From the NCBI RefSeq assembly GCF_023283765.1, contig NZ_JAKILG010000004.1:1-64000 (forward strand): a stretch of DNA of 64,000 bases, written 5' to 3'. This document shows positions 24,723-32,468 of this stretch, piece by piece. The position numbers were made by a program, and so were the translations under genes. Each line of letters starts with the position of its first letter. Position 1 is the stretch's first letter. Under the pieces are notes generated by a model. The model was given only the letters and a program-made list of their open reading frames with translations. It made no database searches and was not told the DNA's origin. The stretch comes from Shewanella profunda. Lineage in GTDB: Bacteria; Pseudomonadota; Gammaproteobacteria; Enterobacterales; Shewanellaceae.

Positions 24723-25196
24723 TCAGTCCAGAATGATTTTTCTCTTGTCTCGCTTGGGAGTGCCTTGTTCTTTCTGGTCCGATGTAGAGCTGATGACTTC
24801 TGGCTCTTTGGCCTCGCCCCTTTGTAGTTCGTCAATACTCCCCAGCTCTGTTCCACCGTGTCTTATCTCACCTTGATCTCTATGCTCTCTGGTTGAACGA
24901 CGGATCTCTTCCGAAACTCCACGCAAAAACCCAATCACATTGGCCCGGAATGTACGTCTCTTCTCCTCTATCTCAAGCAAGTAACTCAAGTAGAAGTAAA
25001 ACGGTATCGAGACGAACAATGACAAAGGGAACCAGCCTTTTTCGCTGGCAGAAACAAAGAGTCTCGGCTCAAACATTTTCATGGCGAGGGTCGCCATTAG
25101 CACAGAGATAACTACTGGAGTCACCGCCATCAAAAATCGGGAATGAAGGTACGCCATCCAGACCCCAGCGACTAAAGCTGTTAGCGAGAGGAACAT
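24723..25196 (-). CDS. inner-membrane protein with charged C-terminal tail
   Basis: The 157-residue protein has about three hydrophobic segments (residues 2-17, 21-40 and 56-72) and a highly charged cytoplasmic tail of some 80 residues. It is the first gene of a two-gene operon with the zinc-ribbon protein. No family is recognised. Confidence 0.6.
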   Translation of the reverse strand: MFLSLTALVAGVWMAYLHSRFLMAVTPVVISVLMATLAMKMFEPRLFVSASEKGWFPLSLFVSIPFYFYLSYLLEIEEKRRTFRANVIGFLRGVSEEIRRSTREHRDQGEIRHGGTELGSIDELQRGEAKEPEVISSTSDQKEQGTPKRDKRKIILD

Positions 25197-25399
25197 AGCA
25201 ACAACCTGTGGGAATGGATTAAAGATCCATACTGAATTGCACCTAACCCCTTAGTTTTTAATAGTTGGAATTTAGCCAGCAGAAATATAGTTTCATACCA
25301 ATTCGTTGCTTGTCACCCACCCAGCCTTTTTTCAAGTATTAATGAGTCATACTCTCGGTTAGAGAAGCAGTTAACATCAATGTTAAATTAACCTTGATG

Positions 25400-25621
25400 T
25401 TAATTACTCTCTGCGGGGAAAAGCCCCAAAACCTTACGGCACCACTCAGACTTATTAATCGCTTTAGCAAGCCTGTTACCAGCTCTCCGCCTCATTTCTG
25501 TATCACTCTGGACGTAGTTCGCAGTACAAGATGCGTGAGCCATGACGACCGCTTCTCGTAGTTCCCGCAGCTCTTTTCGTTCAGCACGTATTTTTGCAGC
25601 AACCTTTTGTCTTGAATTCAT
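25400..25621 (-). CDS. small basic protein, 73 residues
   Basis: The protein is Arg/Lys-rich in its first 25 residues and helical throughout, with no motif I recognise. Three exact-length 20-bp direct repeats lie directly upstream (25641-25700) and are likely control elements for it. The ATG at 25621 lacks a strong Shine-Dalgarno. Confidence 0.5.
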   Translation of the reverse strand: MNSRQKVAAKIRAERKELRELREAVVMAHASCTANYVQSDTEMRRRAGNRLAKAINKSEWCRKVLGLFPAESN

Positions 25622-25640
25622 CGCCTATGTCCTTCAGTTC

Positions 25641-25700
25641 AGTATGATTCTTTAATACTTGGTATGAGACTTTAATACTTAGTGTGACACTTAAATACTC
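25641..25700. repeat. three tandem 20-bp repeats
   Basis: The units AGTATGATTCTTTAATACTT, GGTATGAGACTTTAATACTT and AGTGTGACACTTAAATACTC abut without gaps at 25641, 25661 and 25681. They sit 20 bp before the 25621 gene. A 20-bp phase puts each unit about two helical turns apart, as expected for cooperative protein binding. Confidence 0.7.
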
Positions 25701-25714
25701 TCAAACATTTTACC

Positions 25715-25978
25715 TTACTTTGCTTTGCTCCGGCCCCCGCATAGTGCATTACCAATGCGTGATGAAAAATCCTTCCATTCTGGACTGTTCCGGTAGTCAT
25801 CCTGTCCAGTTGCTTGTTCCTGGCTGGTCGATGCGAATTGATTGAGAGCATCCGGGCACGAAGAGCAGACCCCGATACCTTCCACTCTATTCACGCGAAG
25901 CCAGTGACACGGTTGACCGTTTTCAACACAAGCGTGATCATCGGTGCATCCGCACCCTATACATTTCGCAGTGAGCAT
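25715..25978 (-). CDS. cysteine-rich metal-binding protein
   Basis: The 87-residue protein begins with 'KCIGCGCTDDHAC', then has 'CHW' and 'CSSCPD', a Cys-rich array resembling a small iron-sulfur or zinc module seen in phage and plasmid proteins. The rest is polar. A type-2 operator precedes it (26008-26038). It probably binds a metal; no further role can be assigned. Confidence 0.6.
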   Translation of the reverse strand: MLTAKCIGCGCTDDHACVENGQPCHWLRVNRVEGIGVCSSCPDALNQFASTSQEQATGQDDYRNSPEWKDFSSRIGNALCGGRSKAK

Positions 25979-26007
25979 AAGCGCCTCCCCAATTAAATTA
26001 ACAACAT

Positions 26008-26038
26008 CATAGTATCATTATGTGATGCTGTAAACATT
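26008..26038. promoter_or_regulatory. type-2 dispersed operator
   Basis: ATAGTATCATTATGTGATGC then TGTAAA lies 30 bp before the Cys-rich gene and has both half-sites. Confidence 0.55.
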
Positions 26039-26137
26039 AAAAAGAAAGCGACCATAGTCGCCCTTCCGGAGTGATTTTCCTTTAGTGGTTGTCTTGGGCC
26101 AGCTTCCAAGCGACGAATGCCGGCACTAGCGACATAA

Positions 26138-26626
26138 TTATTTTCCTCCCCAAGGCACAAGTTTTGTCGAATATCCAAGCATTAGCGGGTGCTTCGGGTC
26201 CCCCGAACCAGTCACGCCAAATGCCAATACCGGCTTCCCAGATGCAACGAGCTGCTCTAAAAGCCTGTCCAAATGAACATACAAAGACTTAGGCAGCTTA
26301 GTTCGGCTCCCCCAGCAGGGCACCAAGACATCAGCATCCCGAATAATCCTTTCCAAGTGGATTTCATTTTCAGGTCCCACTGGATCAACCATCGTAGCCA
26401 GCTCTCGAACGTCGGTCGCCCGAAAAGCAAAAGCATTACCGACTATGAATCGCCTCCCTCCGTTGACCTTGGTAAACCCTATCCACTTTCTGACCGTGTG
26501 ATCGTCCTCGGTGGCCGTGGCCGTAGAGCCGTTTACACCAAAATAACCGAACACAAGGCCTTCGGGTTGCACATCCCTTTCCAGACGGTATCTGTACATG
26601 CCGCACTTGCTGATAATTGCACTCAA
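26138..26626 (-). CDS. DUF1643-family protein
   Basis: The 162-residue protein shows the DUF1643 order: 'YRYRLERDV' near the start, then 'DDHTVRKWIGFTK', 'VGNAFAFRATDVREL', 'VPCWGS' and a final 'GSGDPKHPLML'. The family is widespread in phages and mobile elements, and its chemistry is not established. It is divergent from a small membrane-protein gene. A type-2 operator lies between them and may control both. Confidence 0.8.
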   Translation of the reverse strand: MSAIISKCGMYRYRLERDVQPEGLVFGYFGVNGSTATATEDDHTVRKWIGFTKVNGGRRFIVGNAFAFRATDVRELATMVDPVGPENEIHLERIIRDADVLVPCWGSRTKLPKSLYVHLDRLLEQLVASGKPVLAFGVTGSGDPKHPLMLGYSTKLVPWGGK

Positions 26627-26658
26627 AGTGTCACCTCTTTTTGAATGAAAAACGCCCT

Positions 26659-26690
26659 TTCACAGTTGCATTTTTTAATGCTGTGATAGG
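26659..26690. promoter_or_regulatory. type-2 dispersed operator between divergent genes
   Basis: CACAGTTGCATTTTTTAATG then CTGTGATA. It is nearly identical to the site before the eexC-like gene (49644-49678), which precedes a related gene. Confidence 0.6.
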
Positions 26691-26716
26691 ATAAAAGTGT
26701 AAGTTGAAAAGGAGAG

Positions 26717-27058
26717 ATGACCATGAAACATGTACTGAATATCGCGCTGATGGCTGTTGTTGTTCTTGGCCTGGCTATGCTTGAGGCCACCAACTGGGGT
26801 TACGCAGTGCTGGCTATCCCGGCAGTGATTTGGGCCAAGCCGGTGCTCAACCTTCTGCACAAACTGCCGGTTCTGGCTGCTGCTTTTTGGATTCTGGTTG
26901 CTGTTTTCGCGTGGCAAGCGGCACTTGTTGGTATCCTGTTCTATGGCGTACTTGCGACCCCTAAAGCGCCAGCAAACACCAATGGCAAGAAAAGCCGAAA
27001 AGCCAATCTGATGGGCACTTACAGCTACGACTTTAAAACCGGCGAATGCTTTAGCTAA
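26717..27058 (+). CDS. small inner-membrane protein related to the eexC-like gene
   Basis: The 113-residue protein has three or more hydrophobic segments in its first 90 residues and a polar tail ending 'YSYDFKTGECFS'. Its start region ('MKHVLNIALMAVVVLGLAM'), length, membrane layout and tail ('SYDF') resemble those of the protein at 49704-50066, which lies beside traG. The upstream regions of both are also alike. It may be a second entry-exclusion-type protein, or a paralogue with another role. GGAG precedes the ATG at 26717; an ATG at 26723 is also possible. Confidence 0.65.
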   Translation: MTMKHVLNIALMAVVVLGLAMLEATNWGYAVLAIPAVIWAKPVLNLLHKLPVLAAAFWILVAVFAWQAALVGILFYGVLATPKAPANTNGKKSRKANLMGTYSYDFKTGECFS

Positions 27059-27072
27059 GAGTGGCTCCACGG

Positions 27073-27696
27073 TTATTTCTCTTCCTCACCTAGAAACGAC
27101 TTAAAGCCGCTCATTCCACTATCGCTCAGGTTGGCTTTGGCTATCGTCAGTGGATGGATACTCTTTTGAGGAACGTACAAGTCGGAGGACATGACTTCAT
27201 AAGTGCATTTCGCATCTAATAGGTATCCCTCCAGCAGAGCCTCAGCAATACCGTAGTCTCTCCCCTGCGCCCAGACATCGGCCTCCACTTTATCACCGAG
27301 TTTGCCTTTAACATTTTGATCCAATCCGCAAGGCACTAGAGATTCAAGTGGAGAATGGCCTTTTTGAGTGACTCCTTTTACCCAGGCTTTAGCGTTCTTC
27401 AACGAATTAAAGTGCTCCTCTAATCCCTCCCAATCAAATTCGTGAATAAACTGCGGTTCGGGATTCAGGTTCCTTGCAACTTGTTCAGCACACGCTTGAT
27501 TAAGTGGAAGCAACTTGGCAACAACTTCCCAAACGCCCTGGTGTACTCCGCTCCGACGCTTGCCTTCCAAACTGTGAGTGGTTATATCAGGTTTAATCTC
27601 CCGTCTTGCCTTTTCTAGTGCGTTTTCCGTTACTAACTGAGCAATAGCTGACCAGTTGACACCAGTTTTTATAGCTATCTTTTTTCTTGAATCCAT
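27073..27696 (-). CDS. hypothetical protein, 207 residues
   Basis: This soluble protein has a basic N-terminal helical part and no recognised family. It is convergent with the membrane-protein gene at 26717 and 15 bp downstream of a small Cys-containing gene on the same strand. Context suggests an operon with the four small genes up to 28439. Confidence 0.55.
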   Translation of the reverse strand: MDSRKKIAIKTGVNWSAIAQLVTENALEKARREIKPDITTHSLEGKRRSGVHQGVWEVVAKLLPLNQACAEQVARNLNPEPQFIHEFDWEGLEEHFNSLKNAKAWVKGVTQKGHSPLESLVPCGLDQNVKGKLGDKVEADVWAQGRDYGIAEALLEGYLLDAKCTYEVMSSDLYVPQKSIHPLTIAKANLSDSGMSGFKSFLGEEEK

Positions 27697-27711
27697 GTTG
27701 ATTTCACCCCT

Positions 27712-27981
27712 CTATTCTTTTGTGGCTAAATTAACCAAATAAGGCTTCCAATCATTCAGGCATTCTTCTGTAAATTTAAGAGCTTCGTCTTCCGTCTCGC
27801 ACTTACCCGTAATATCAGGCCCATTGCACTCGCCATTGGTAGAACCTGGACACCTGACAACGAATCCTCCCGGAGAATGGAAAGAACCAGGTCCATTGGG
27901 AATGTCTCCCCCTTCATCCCAATCAATCACCAGCTCGCACTCTTCACAATGGGGGCAAAAATGCCCTGTTTTTACGGACAT
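27712..27981 (-). CDS. small zinc-ribbon-like protein
   Basis: The 89-residue acidic protein has 'FCPHCEECELV' near the N-terminus and 'CPGSTNGEC' later, suggesting a zinc ribbon. It is in the operon 27073-28439. The family is not recognised. Confidence 0.55.
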   Translation of the reverse strand: MSVKTGHFCPHCEECELVIDWDEGGDIPNGPGSFHSPGGFVVRCPGSTNGECNGPDITGKCETEDEALKFTEECLNDWKPYLVNLATKE

Positions 27982-27993
27982 ACCTTTTCCTTA

Positions 27994-28188
27994 TTAATGG
28001 ATAGTTTGTTCTTCCACAACAATCATCCCGTCAACCAAGCTGATTGTGGCTGGACCGCAGTTACCCAGCACCTCAGCTTTGACTCCGTTGTTCAACGCGA
28101 CATAAAGCCGTCTCGCCCCGTTGGTGACGCGGATGCCTTTTTGGTCGAGTTGTTCAAGCATTTCTTCGTAGGTAATTTTTTCGTCCAT
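27994..28188 (-). CDS. small hypothetical protein, 64 residues
   Basis: The start shares a base with the stop of the 28188-28439 gene, which supports translation. The sequence is acidic at both ends with a central 'RRLYVALNNGVKAEVLG'. No function is recognised. Confidence 0.5.
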   Translation of the reverse strand: MDEKITYEEMLEQLDQKGIRVTNGARRLYVALNNGVKAEVLGNCGPATISLVDGMIVVEEQTIH

Positions 28189-28439
28189 CAGTTCTCCTCA
28201 GCAAGGATCTCGTCGATGAGGTTCTTTGCTATCAATCTGGCATCCAAAGGGACAGCCAGGCTGTCAATTCTGCCTCTTTCATGGGCAACAATGAGTTGCG
28301 CCTTCCAAGCTATCCCGGAAAGAGAAGCATCAGGTTCTTTACCTGAGCTTCTCATACATCTTGCGTTTCGGTACGCCACCAGCCACTCAGGTCTGGTTGA
28401 GTTATAACGCCCAAGGCCAGCTTTTCGTTGGAAGCACAT
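28188..28439 (-). CDS. small hypothetical protein, 83 residues
   Basis: The first gene of a four-gene minus-strand operon, preceded by a type-2 operator (28453-28480) and an 18-bp palindrome (28503). The product is basic in the middle and acidic at the end. No domain is recognised. Confidence 0.5.
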   Translation of the reverse strand: MCFQRKAGLGRYNSTRPEWLVAYRNARCMRSSGKEPDASLSGIAWKAQLIVAHERGRIDSLAVPLDARLIAKNLIDEILAEEN

Positions 28440-28452
28440 TCATCGCGCACCT

Positions 28453-28480
28453 TTACAGATTCACTTTATGATACTGTAAA
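28453..28480. promoter_or_regulatory. type-2 dispersed operator
   Basis: TACAGATTCACTTTATGATA then CTGTAAA, 14 bp before the 28439 start and 22 bp from an 18-bp palindrome. Confidence 0.6.
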
Positions 28481-28502
28481 CAATAAAAAGACACCTTGCA
28501 AG

Positions 28503-28520
28503 ACTTTCACATGTGAAAGT
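28503..28520. repeat. 18-bp palindrome, site 3
   Basis: A perfect copy of ACTTTCACATGTGAAAGT between the ParB-HTH gene stop and the operon starting at 28439. Confidence 0.75.
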
Positions 28521-28528
28521 TTTCTGGT

Positions 28529-29077
28529 TTACATCTGCTCGCTTGGATCAAACCCCAAAGCCTTGCACACGTCATCCAGGTCATCGAGCGTGAAGAATCC
28601 CAGCGTCAGTTCCCCGGAGCGCTTCGCGGGGTTATAGCGAACTTTGATAGGCCTACCCGTAGCATCGCTCATCAGGGTCTCCAGGCGCTTAATGTCTGCA
28701 TCCCTGTCCACTTCTTTGCCCTTCGCTATCGCCTCAAATTTATGAACCGGTGTCCTGGTATGCAGGAGATCCCTCAGGAGCTTTTCTCTCTTGCTGAAAG
28801 GTAACTTAGCCACGGCCCTCACATGCCCCAGGGTGATTTTGCGTGGATTTCTGAGCCAGAGTGTTAGCTCTTCCTCCGATAGCGTACCGGCGCGTTTCAG
28901 GTGTGTAACCGTATAGACCTTCTCAATACCCAGATCCTCTCTGATCTGACTGTTTGAACGCCCCTCTCCGCTTAGGAACGCGACCACATAGGCCTTTTCT
29001 GCATCAGTCATGCCTGGATGCTGGTGGTAGTAGTCAATAGCTTCTCTTGCATCGAGCAGTAGGGGCAGGTTGTTCAT
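28529..29077 (-). CDS. ParB-type helix-turn-helix protein (third ParB-like)
   Basis: The 182-residue protein corresponds to the central DNA-binding part of ParB/KorB proteins ('RSNSQIREDLGIEKVYTVTHLKRAG' near residue 40 and 'ITLGHVRAVAKLP' near residue 85), without the N-terminal CTPase motif. It could be a repressor. Between it and the divergent toxin-antitoxin genes lie two copies of an inverted repeat (29091 and 29132), plausible operators for this protein. An 18-bp palindrome follows its stop. Confidence 0.7.
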   Translation of the reverse strand: MNNLPLLLDAREAIDYYHQHPGMTDAEKAYVVAFLSGEGRSNSQIREDLGIEKVYTVTHLKRAGTLSEEELTLWLRNPRKITLGHVRAVAKLPFSKREKLLRDLLHTRTPVHKFEAIAKGKEVDRDADIKRLETLMSDATGRPIKVRYNPAKRSGELTLGFFTLDDLDDVCKALGFDPSEQM

Positions 29078-29090
29078 TCAGGACACCTTT

Positions 29091-29145
29091 TAGTCACATG
29101 ACTATATCGAGGCTTATTCTACCCCCTATTTTAGTCACATGACTA
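29091..29145. promoter_or_regulatory. two copies of the inverted repeat TAGTCACATGACTA
   Basis: Identical 14-bp sites at 29091-29104 and 29132-29145, 41 bp apart (about four helical turns), sit ahead of the ParB-HTH gene. Spacing and identity suggest paired operators, possibly for autoregulation. Confidence 0.65.
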
Positions 29146-29203
29146 CTCACCGACATTTCGGCCCCCATCGCCGCCGATTTTTCTTGATTATAGGTTTGAA
29201 TCT

Positions 29204-29223
29204 ATATAGGATTGCGCCTATAT
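29204..29223. promoter_or_regulatory. inverted repeat in the toxin-antitoxin promoter
   Basis: ATATAGG-ATTGCG-CCTATAT lies 16 bp before the toxin start, ahead of AAGGAG. HigA-type antitoxins bind short palindromes of this kind at their own promoters. Confidence 0.6.
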
Positions 29224-29239
29224 TAAGTAAGGAGAAATC

Positions 29240-29590
29240 ATGTGGGTCATCGAGACAACCGACACCTTTGATGAGTGGTTCGATGCTCTGGATGATACCG
29301 ATAGAGCAAACGTGCTGGCTTCGATGATGGTGCTGCGAGATAGAGGCCCCATGCTGTCGAGGCCATACGCGGATACTGTTAACGGTTCATCCTACAGCAA
29401 CATGAAAGAGCTTCGGGTCCAAAGCAAAGGAGATCCTATCAGAGCGTTCTTTGCGTTCGATCCAAAGCGTAAGGGGATTCTTCTCTGCGCCGGTAACAAG
29501 ACCGGGGACGAGAAAAGGTTTTATGAAGTAATGATCCCAATTGCAGACCGTGAGTTTGCGGCGCACTTGGATAAATTGAAGAAGGAGTGA
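29240..29590 (+). CDS. higB: HigB/RelE-superfamily toxin (Gp49-like)
   Basis: The 116-residue protein has the phage Gp49/HigB pattern, with 'VIETTDTFDEWFDAL' at the start, 'MKELRV' centrally and 'IRAFFAFDPKRKGILLCAGNK' (shown here up to 20 residues of it) before the C-terminus. Such toxins cut mRNA on the ribosome. It is followed 4 bp later by a helix-turn-helix antitoxin gene, the toxin-first order of higBA. AAGGAG lies 8 bases before the ATG. The pair should stabilise the plasmid by killing plasmid-free cells. Confidence 0.85.
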   Translation: MWVIETTDTFDEWFDALDDTDRANVLASMMVLRDRGPMLSRPYADTVNGSSYSNMKELRVQSKGDPIRAFFAFDPKRKGILLCAGNKTGDEKRFYEVMIPIADREFAAHLDKLKKE

Positions 29591-29594
29591 CGTT

Positions 29595-29897
29595 ATGGCA
29601 AGAACTCTTGACCAAATGCTGGCAACAGAAAAGCCTGAGGTTGTTGCCAAAGCACAGAAAGCGGCCACTGAGATGTTACTGAACATCCACTTGGCAGAGC
29701 TTCGTGATCGCATGAACCTTACCCAGGGGGAAATTGCTGCATCTCTGGGTGTGAGACAGCCGACAGTCTCCGAGATGGAAAAACCTGGACGAGATCTCAA
29801 GCTGTCGTCCATTAAGCGGTACGTTGAGGCCTCCGGTGGCAAGCTACGCCTCGATGTTGAACTTCCGGACGGCACCCACTACGGCTTTGCCGTTTAA
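29595..29897 (+). CDS. higA: HigA-like XRE-family antitoxin
   Basis: The 100-residue protein has an XRE helix-turn-helix ('LTQGEIAASLGVRQPTVSEM', about residues 42-62) and a C-terminal tail 'ELPDGTHYGFAV'. It should neutralise the preceding HigB-like toxin and repress the shared promoter through the inverted repeat at 29204. A hairpin terminator follows. Confidence 0.85.
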   Translation: MARTLDQMLATEKPEVVAKAQKAATEMLLNIHLAELRDRMNLTQGEIAASLGVRQPTVSEMEKPGRDLKLSSIKRYVEASGGKLRLDVELPDGTHYGFAV

Positions 29898-29900
29898 CTC

Positions 29901-29925
29901 GATACGCCCCGTTATGGGGCGTATT
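29901..29925 (+). terminator. terminator of the higBA-type operon
   Basis: ATACGCCCC-GTTA-GGGGCGTAT forms a near-perfect stem just after the antitoxin stop, followed by TACTTCT. Confidence 0.75.
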
Positions 29926-30217
29926 ACTTCTCTTGCTCTTCTTCCAGCCGTTTTCGGTATATCTCTCCTGCACGTTCCCTGCCATCGTCGGTCAGCCTAA
30001 AGGCCAGCTTTAGAGAAGCATTCCGGTACTTGTTCAACAGGCCGTTCTCCACCAGCGTGTGGCATGACGTTCGGAAGTTCGTTCCATGAATACCGCTCTG
30101 GCGAGCTGAGTTGATCATCTCCAGTATTTTTACACCTGGTACAGGCTCGGCTTTTCCACCGGCCTCAATTGCGTATAGAATGAACAAAACGTCCTTTTGA
30201 GTTGACGACAATCTCAT
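29924..30217 (-). CDS. winged-helix regulator-like protein
   Basis: The 97-residue protein shows a winged-helix outline ('SSTQKDVLFILYAIEAGG', 'GTNFRTSCHTLVENGLLNKY', then 'LAFRLTDDGRERAGEIY'), like MarR/PadR-type domains. It is convergent with the antitoxin gene. It may regulate local genes; the target is unknown. Confidence 0.6.
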   Translation of the reverse strand: MRLSSTQKDVLFILYAIEAGGKAEPVPGVKILEMINSARQSGIHGTNFRTSCHTLVENGLLNKYRNASLKLAFRLTDDGRERAGEIYRKRLEEEQEK

Positions 30218-30246
30218 CCCTTCCCCTTATTCATGTCTAATATGAA

Positions 30247-30271
30247 TAAGGCTCCCACGAAAGGAGCCTTA
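30247..30271 (-). terminator. terminator of the HU gene
   Basis: An AAGGCTCC-TTTCGT-GGAGCCTT stem lies 35 bp after the HU stop on the minus strand, followed by ATTCAT. The T-run is weak. Confidence 0.6.
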
Positions 30272-30305
30272 TGTAAACCTTATTCATGTGTCGCATGATT
30301 AAGAT

Positions 30306-30578
30306 CTAGTTCACGGAGTCTTTCAACCCCTTACCAGCTTTGAACCCAGGAATGTTGGCCGCCGCGATCTGGATGTTCTCTCCAGTCTGGGGATTCCGCC
30401 CGGTTCGCGCTGCGCGTTCCTTAACGTGGAAAGTACCAAACCCAGTTAGCGCTACTGTCCCACCCGCTTTAAGCTCCTCTGTCACTGAGTTGATCAGCGC
30501 ATTTACCGCAGCTTCGGCCTTTGCTTTGCTAATGTCAGCGTCTTCGGCCACTTTCATAATCAGTTCACTTTTGTTCAT
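30306..30578 (-). CDS. HU-family nucleoid protein
   Basis: The 90-residue protein matches HU in length and motifs: '[20 protein letters not shown]' at the start, '[20 protein letters not shown]' as the DNA-binding arm, and '[16 protein letters not shown]' at the end. HU bends DNA and aids replication, recombination and silencing. It is carried on the plasmid as a single gene and may help nucleoprotein formation at the origin. Its start follows a GTTTACA-containing spacer. Confidence 0.92.
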   Translation of the reverse strand: MNKSELIMKVAEDADISKAKAEAAVNALINSVTEELKAGGTVALTGFGTFHVKERAARTGRNPQTGENIQIAAANIPGFKAGKGLKDSVN

Positions 30579-30635
30579 CGTTATTCCTGTTTGTTTTCTT
30601 GGTTACTGTTTACACCTGCATACTCTGGGGTGTGG

Positions 30636-31163
30636 TTAGTGCTTTCTTCGCCACTCCCAAGGGGGAGTTCTCTCCGATTCCGGTAATGCCCAGAGACCTC
30701 GCTTATCGGCTTTGGCTTCGGCCTCCAGCTTGAACAGCTCCGGTGTTTTGGCGTACTGCCGGTACACCCACGCACTCCCAGAACGGACCATTTCGGCATT
30801 GACCCATTTGCCATCGACATAAAGGTTGGCGACCAGACGGCCATAACGGTCTTTGTCGATTTGCTCGACTTTAATCATTCGACCAAACACCAGATCGGAC
30901 AACGCCTGTTTCGCCTTTGAGCCGTAGGGTTGTTTCTTCTCTGGGGTGTCGATTTCCGCCAGCCTTACCCGGTACTGGACTTTGCCGCTCCGGCAATCTT
31001 TCCCGGAGTCACAGCTTTGTTCAGTCAGGACCTTGACCGTATCACCGTCAGACACCCCCACAACCTTCGCAGTAAAGGTTTCTGCCCATACCTGAGGGGC
31101 CACCACCAGCATGGCTACCAGGAACGCTGAAACCCCCGTATTTTTCACAAAACCTAACCTCAT
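30636..31163 (-). CDS. thermonuclease-family (TNase) secreted or periplasmic nuclease
   Basis: The ATG at 31163 follows GGAG and gives a signal peptide (about 1-24, ending VWA). The mature domain has 'VVGVSDGDTVKVL', 'RVRLAEIDTPEKKQPYGSKA' and 'DRYGRLVANLYVDGKWVN', the Asp/Arg/Glu/Arg set of staphylococcal-nuclease folds. It should degrade DNA or RNA in the periplasm, perhaps shaping DNA entry or excluding competing DNA. An in-frame upstream start at 31232 would not have a proper signal. Confidence 0.88.
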   Translation of the reverse strand: MRLGFVKNTGVSAFLVAMLVVAPQVWAETFTAKVVGVSDGDTVKVLTEQSCDSGKDCRSGKVQYRVRLAEIDTPEKKQPYGSKAKQALSDLVFGRMIKVEQIDKDRYGRLVANLYVDGKWVNAEMVRSGSAWVYRQYAKTPELFKLEAEAKADKRGLWALPESERTPPWEWRRKH

Positions 31164-31179
31164 AATCACTCCATCCAAA

Positions 31180-31368
31180 TTACTTGTTTTTCCCAGCCGG
31201 TAGAGCCTTGGCCCAACAGAGCCTTGTTTCATCCACCTTGCTGTCTACGATTCGACAGGCATCCCAGTTAAGAGATGACCACTGAGCAATGGCAGAGGCC
31301 AACCAGTACCACGGTGCCGTAAACACCGGCTGGCCCCCTTCCTTCGTTTTAAATACCTGGTATCGCAT
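31180..31368 (-). CDS. small hypothetical protein, 62 residues
   Basis: The ATG at 31368 follows AGGAGG, which decides the start over upstream in-frame codons. The product has 'APWYWLASAIAQWSSLNW' as an amphipathic Trp-rich stretch. It lies 16 bp before the nuclease gene. Function is unknown. Confidence 0.5.
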   Translation of the reverse strand: MRYQVFKTKEGGQPVFTAPWYWLASAIAQWSSLNWDACRIVDSKVDETRLCWAKALPAGKNK

Positions 31369-31393
31369 GTTGATCCTCCTGTTTGGGTGAGGC

Positions 31394-32251
31394 TTAGGCC
31401 TCGTAATAGAAATTTTTTGTGTCCGGATAGGGTTTAAAGCAATGAGCCGTGGCTCTCCCCAGGGAAAGCACTGTAGCCTCAGCTTCCGGCGCTTCCTCAG
31501 TGTCTTCACGAAATTCCCCGCCAAGTTGCTTCACCCATTCGGCAGCGAGCTGCACACCTTCATCAAAGGGAACTTTGTTCTTTTGAAGCACATCCAGATA
31601 GGAAAGCAGCAAGCAGTGAGGCGTAATGACGGCGGTGTTCCAATCGGTTGCGAGCCGTGTTTCGTCCATATCTGCATACCAGGCATCAACCTGATGTTTC
31701 AATCCGATCTCGGCCATCATGCCGTGCTTACCGGCGACCTTTCTGCCTTCCTCTACCACATCAACCGGGGCGTCCCAGTAGAGGACTCCCCCGTCCGCTT
31801 CTTGGGTCGCACAGGTTGCACCTTGCGGCCAATGCCTCCGTTCCATAACGAGCTCGCAGAGCGTTTGGTTGCCTACAGGAGCCTTGTAGTCCTCATCGAG
31901 ATTCACCACGATGGTTTCCGGCTCCCGTTCAACCGGTGGCAGGTATCTGGCGACCAGAGGCATTGTCAAAATCACAGCCCCATCCATGTGAAAGGATGTT
32001 GGAGCCTTCACTATTCGGTCCATTACCCAGCACCAAGCATGAAGCAACCGATCCTCTACCTTGTCGTCAGCCTCAATCTCTTGAACGAACTGGTTGAAAC
32101 GAACCTGACTATCCAGAAACAGGCCTGTGCTCTGACACTTATCGCTGATCGTATGAATGAGCTCCGCCTGCTCCAGAAGCATTTCTCGGGTGACTTCCTC
32201 CACATCACCAAATGCGTCAAACAACTTTGTCATGTAGTCACGAATTTGCAT
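31394..32251 (-). CDS. hypothetical protein, 285 residues
   Basis: The start at 32251 follows AAGGGGAAG and overlaps the preceding gene by 14 bp, as in a coupled operon. The protein is acidic, helical at the start ('DYMTKLFDAFGDVEEVTREM') and mixed after that, with no family I recognise. In-frame codons up to 32347 were rejected because they lack a ribosome site. Confidence 0.6.
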   Translation of the reverse strand: MQIRDYMTKLFDAFGDVEEVTREMLLEQAELIHTISDKCQSTGLFLDSQVRFNQFVQEIEADDKVEDRLLHAWCWVMDRIVKAPTSFHMDGAVILTMPLVARYLPPVEREPETIVVNLDEDYKAPVGNQTLCELVMERRHWPQGATCATQEADGGVLYWDAPVDVVEEGRKVAGKHGMMAEIGLKHQVDAWYADMDETRLATDWNTAVITPHCLLLSYLDVLQKNKVPFDEGVQLAAEWVKQLGGEFREDTEEAPEAEATVLSLGRATAHCFKPYPDTKNFYYEA

Positions 32252-32468
32252 GTTCTTCCCCTTCGGCATCGAATTGCTTTGCAAGCTCAGGATCACCGGC
32301 CCAGCGAAGGGCGTCTCCCATATGCGTGAAAGCGCGTTTATTGTCATCCTGCTTATTCACCCTGACCGGCGTCTTTTGGTCACGAGGCTGTAGTAGCCAG
32401 TACCCGGCCTCTTCCCTGATTAGTTCTGCGGCCACCAGCAAGCCGTTCTTCGTTGCAATGATCATCAT
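32238..32468 (-). CDS. small hypothetical protein, 76 residues
   Basis: The protein overlaps its neighbour genes at both ends, which supports translation. It has a basic centre ('RDQKTPVRVNKQDDNKRAF') and an acidic tail. No domain is recognised. Confidence 0.5.
   Translation of the reverse strand: MMIIATKNGLLVAAELIREEAGYWLLQPRDQKTPVRVNKQDDNKRAFTHMGDALRWAGDPELAKQFDAEGEEHANS

Noticed and set aside
25993..26178. 61-codon minus-strand frame
   Set aside because: It spans a type-2 operator and the 3' flank of the DUF1643 gene, with no coding signature.
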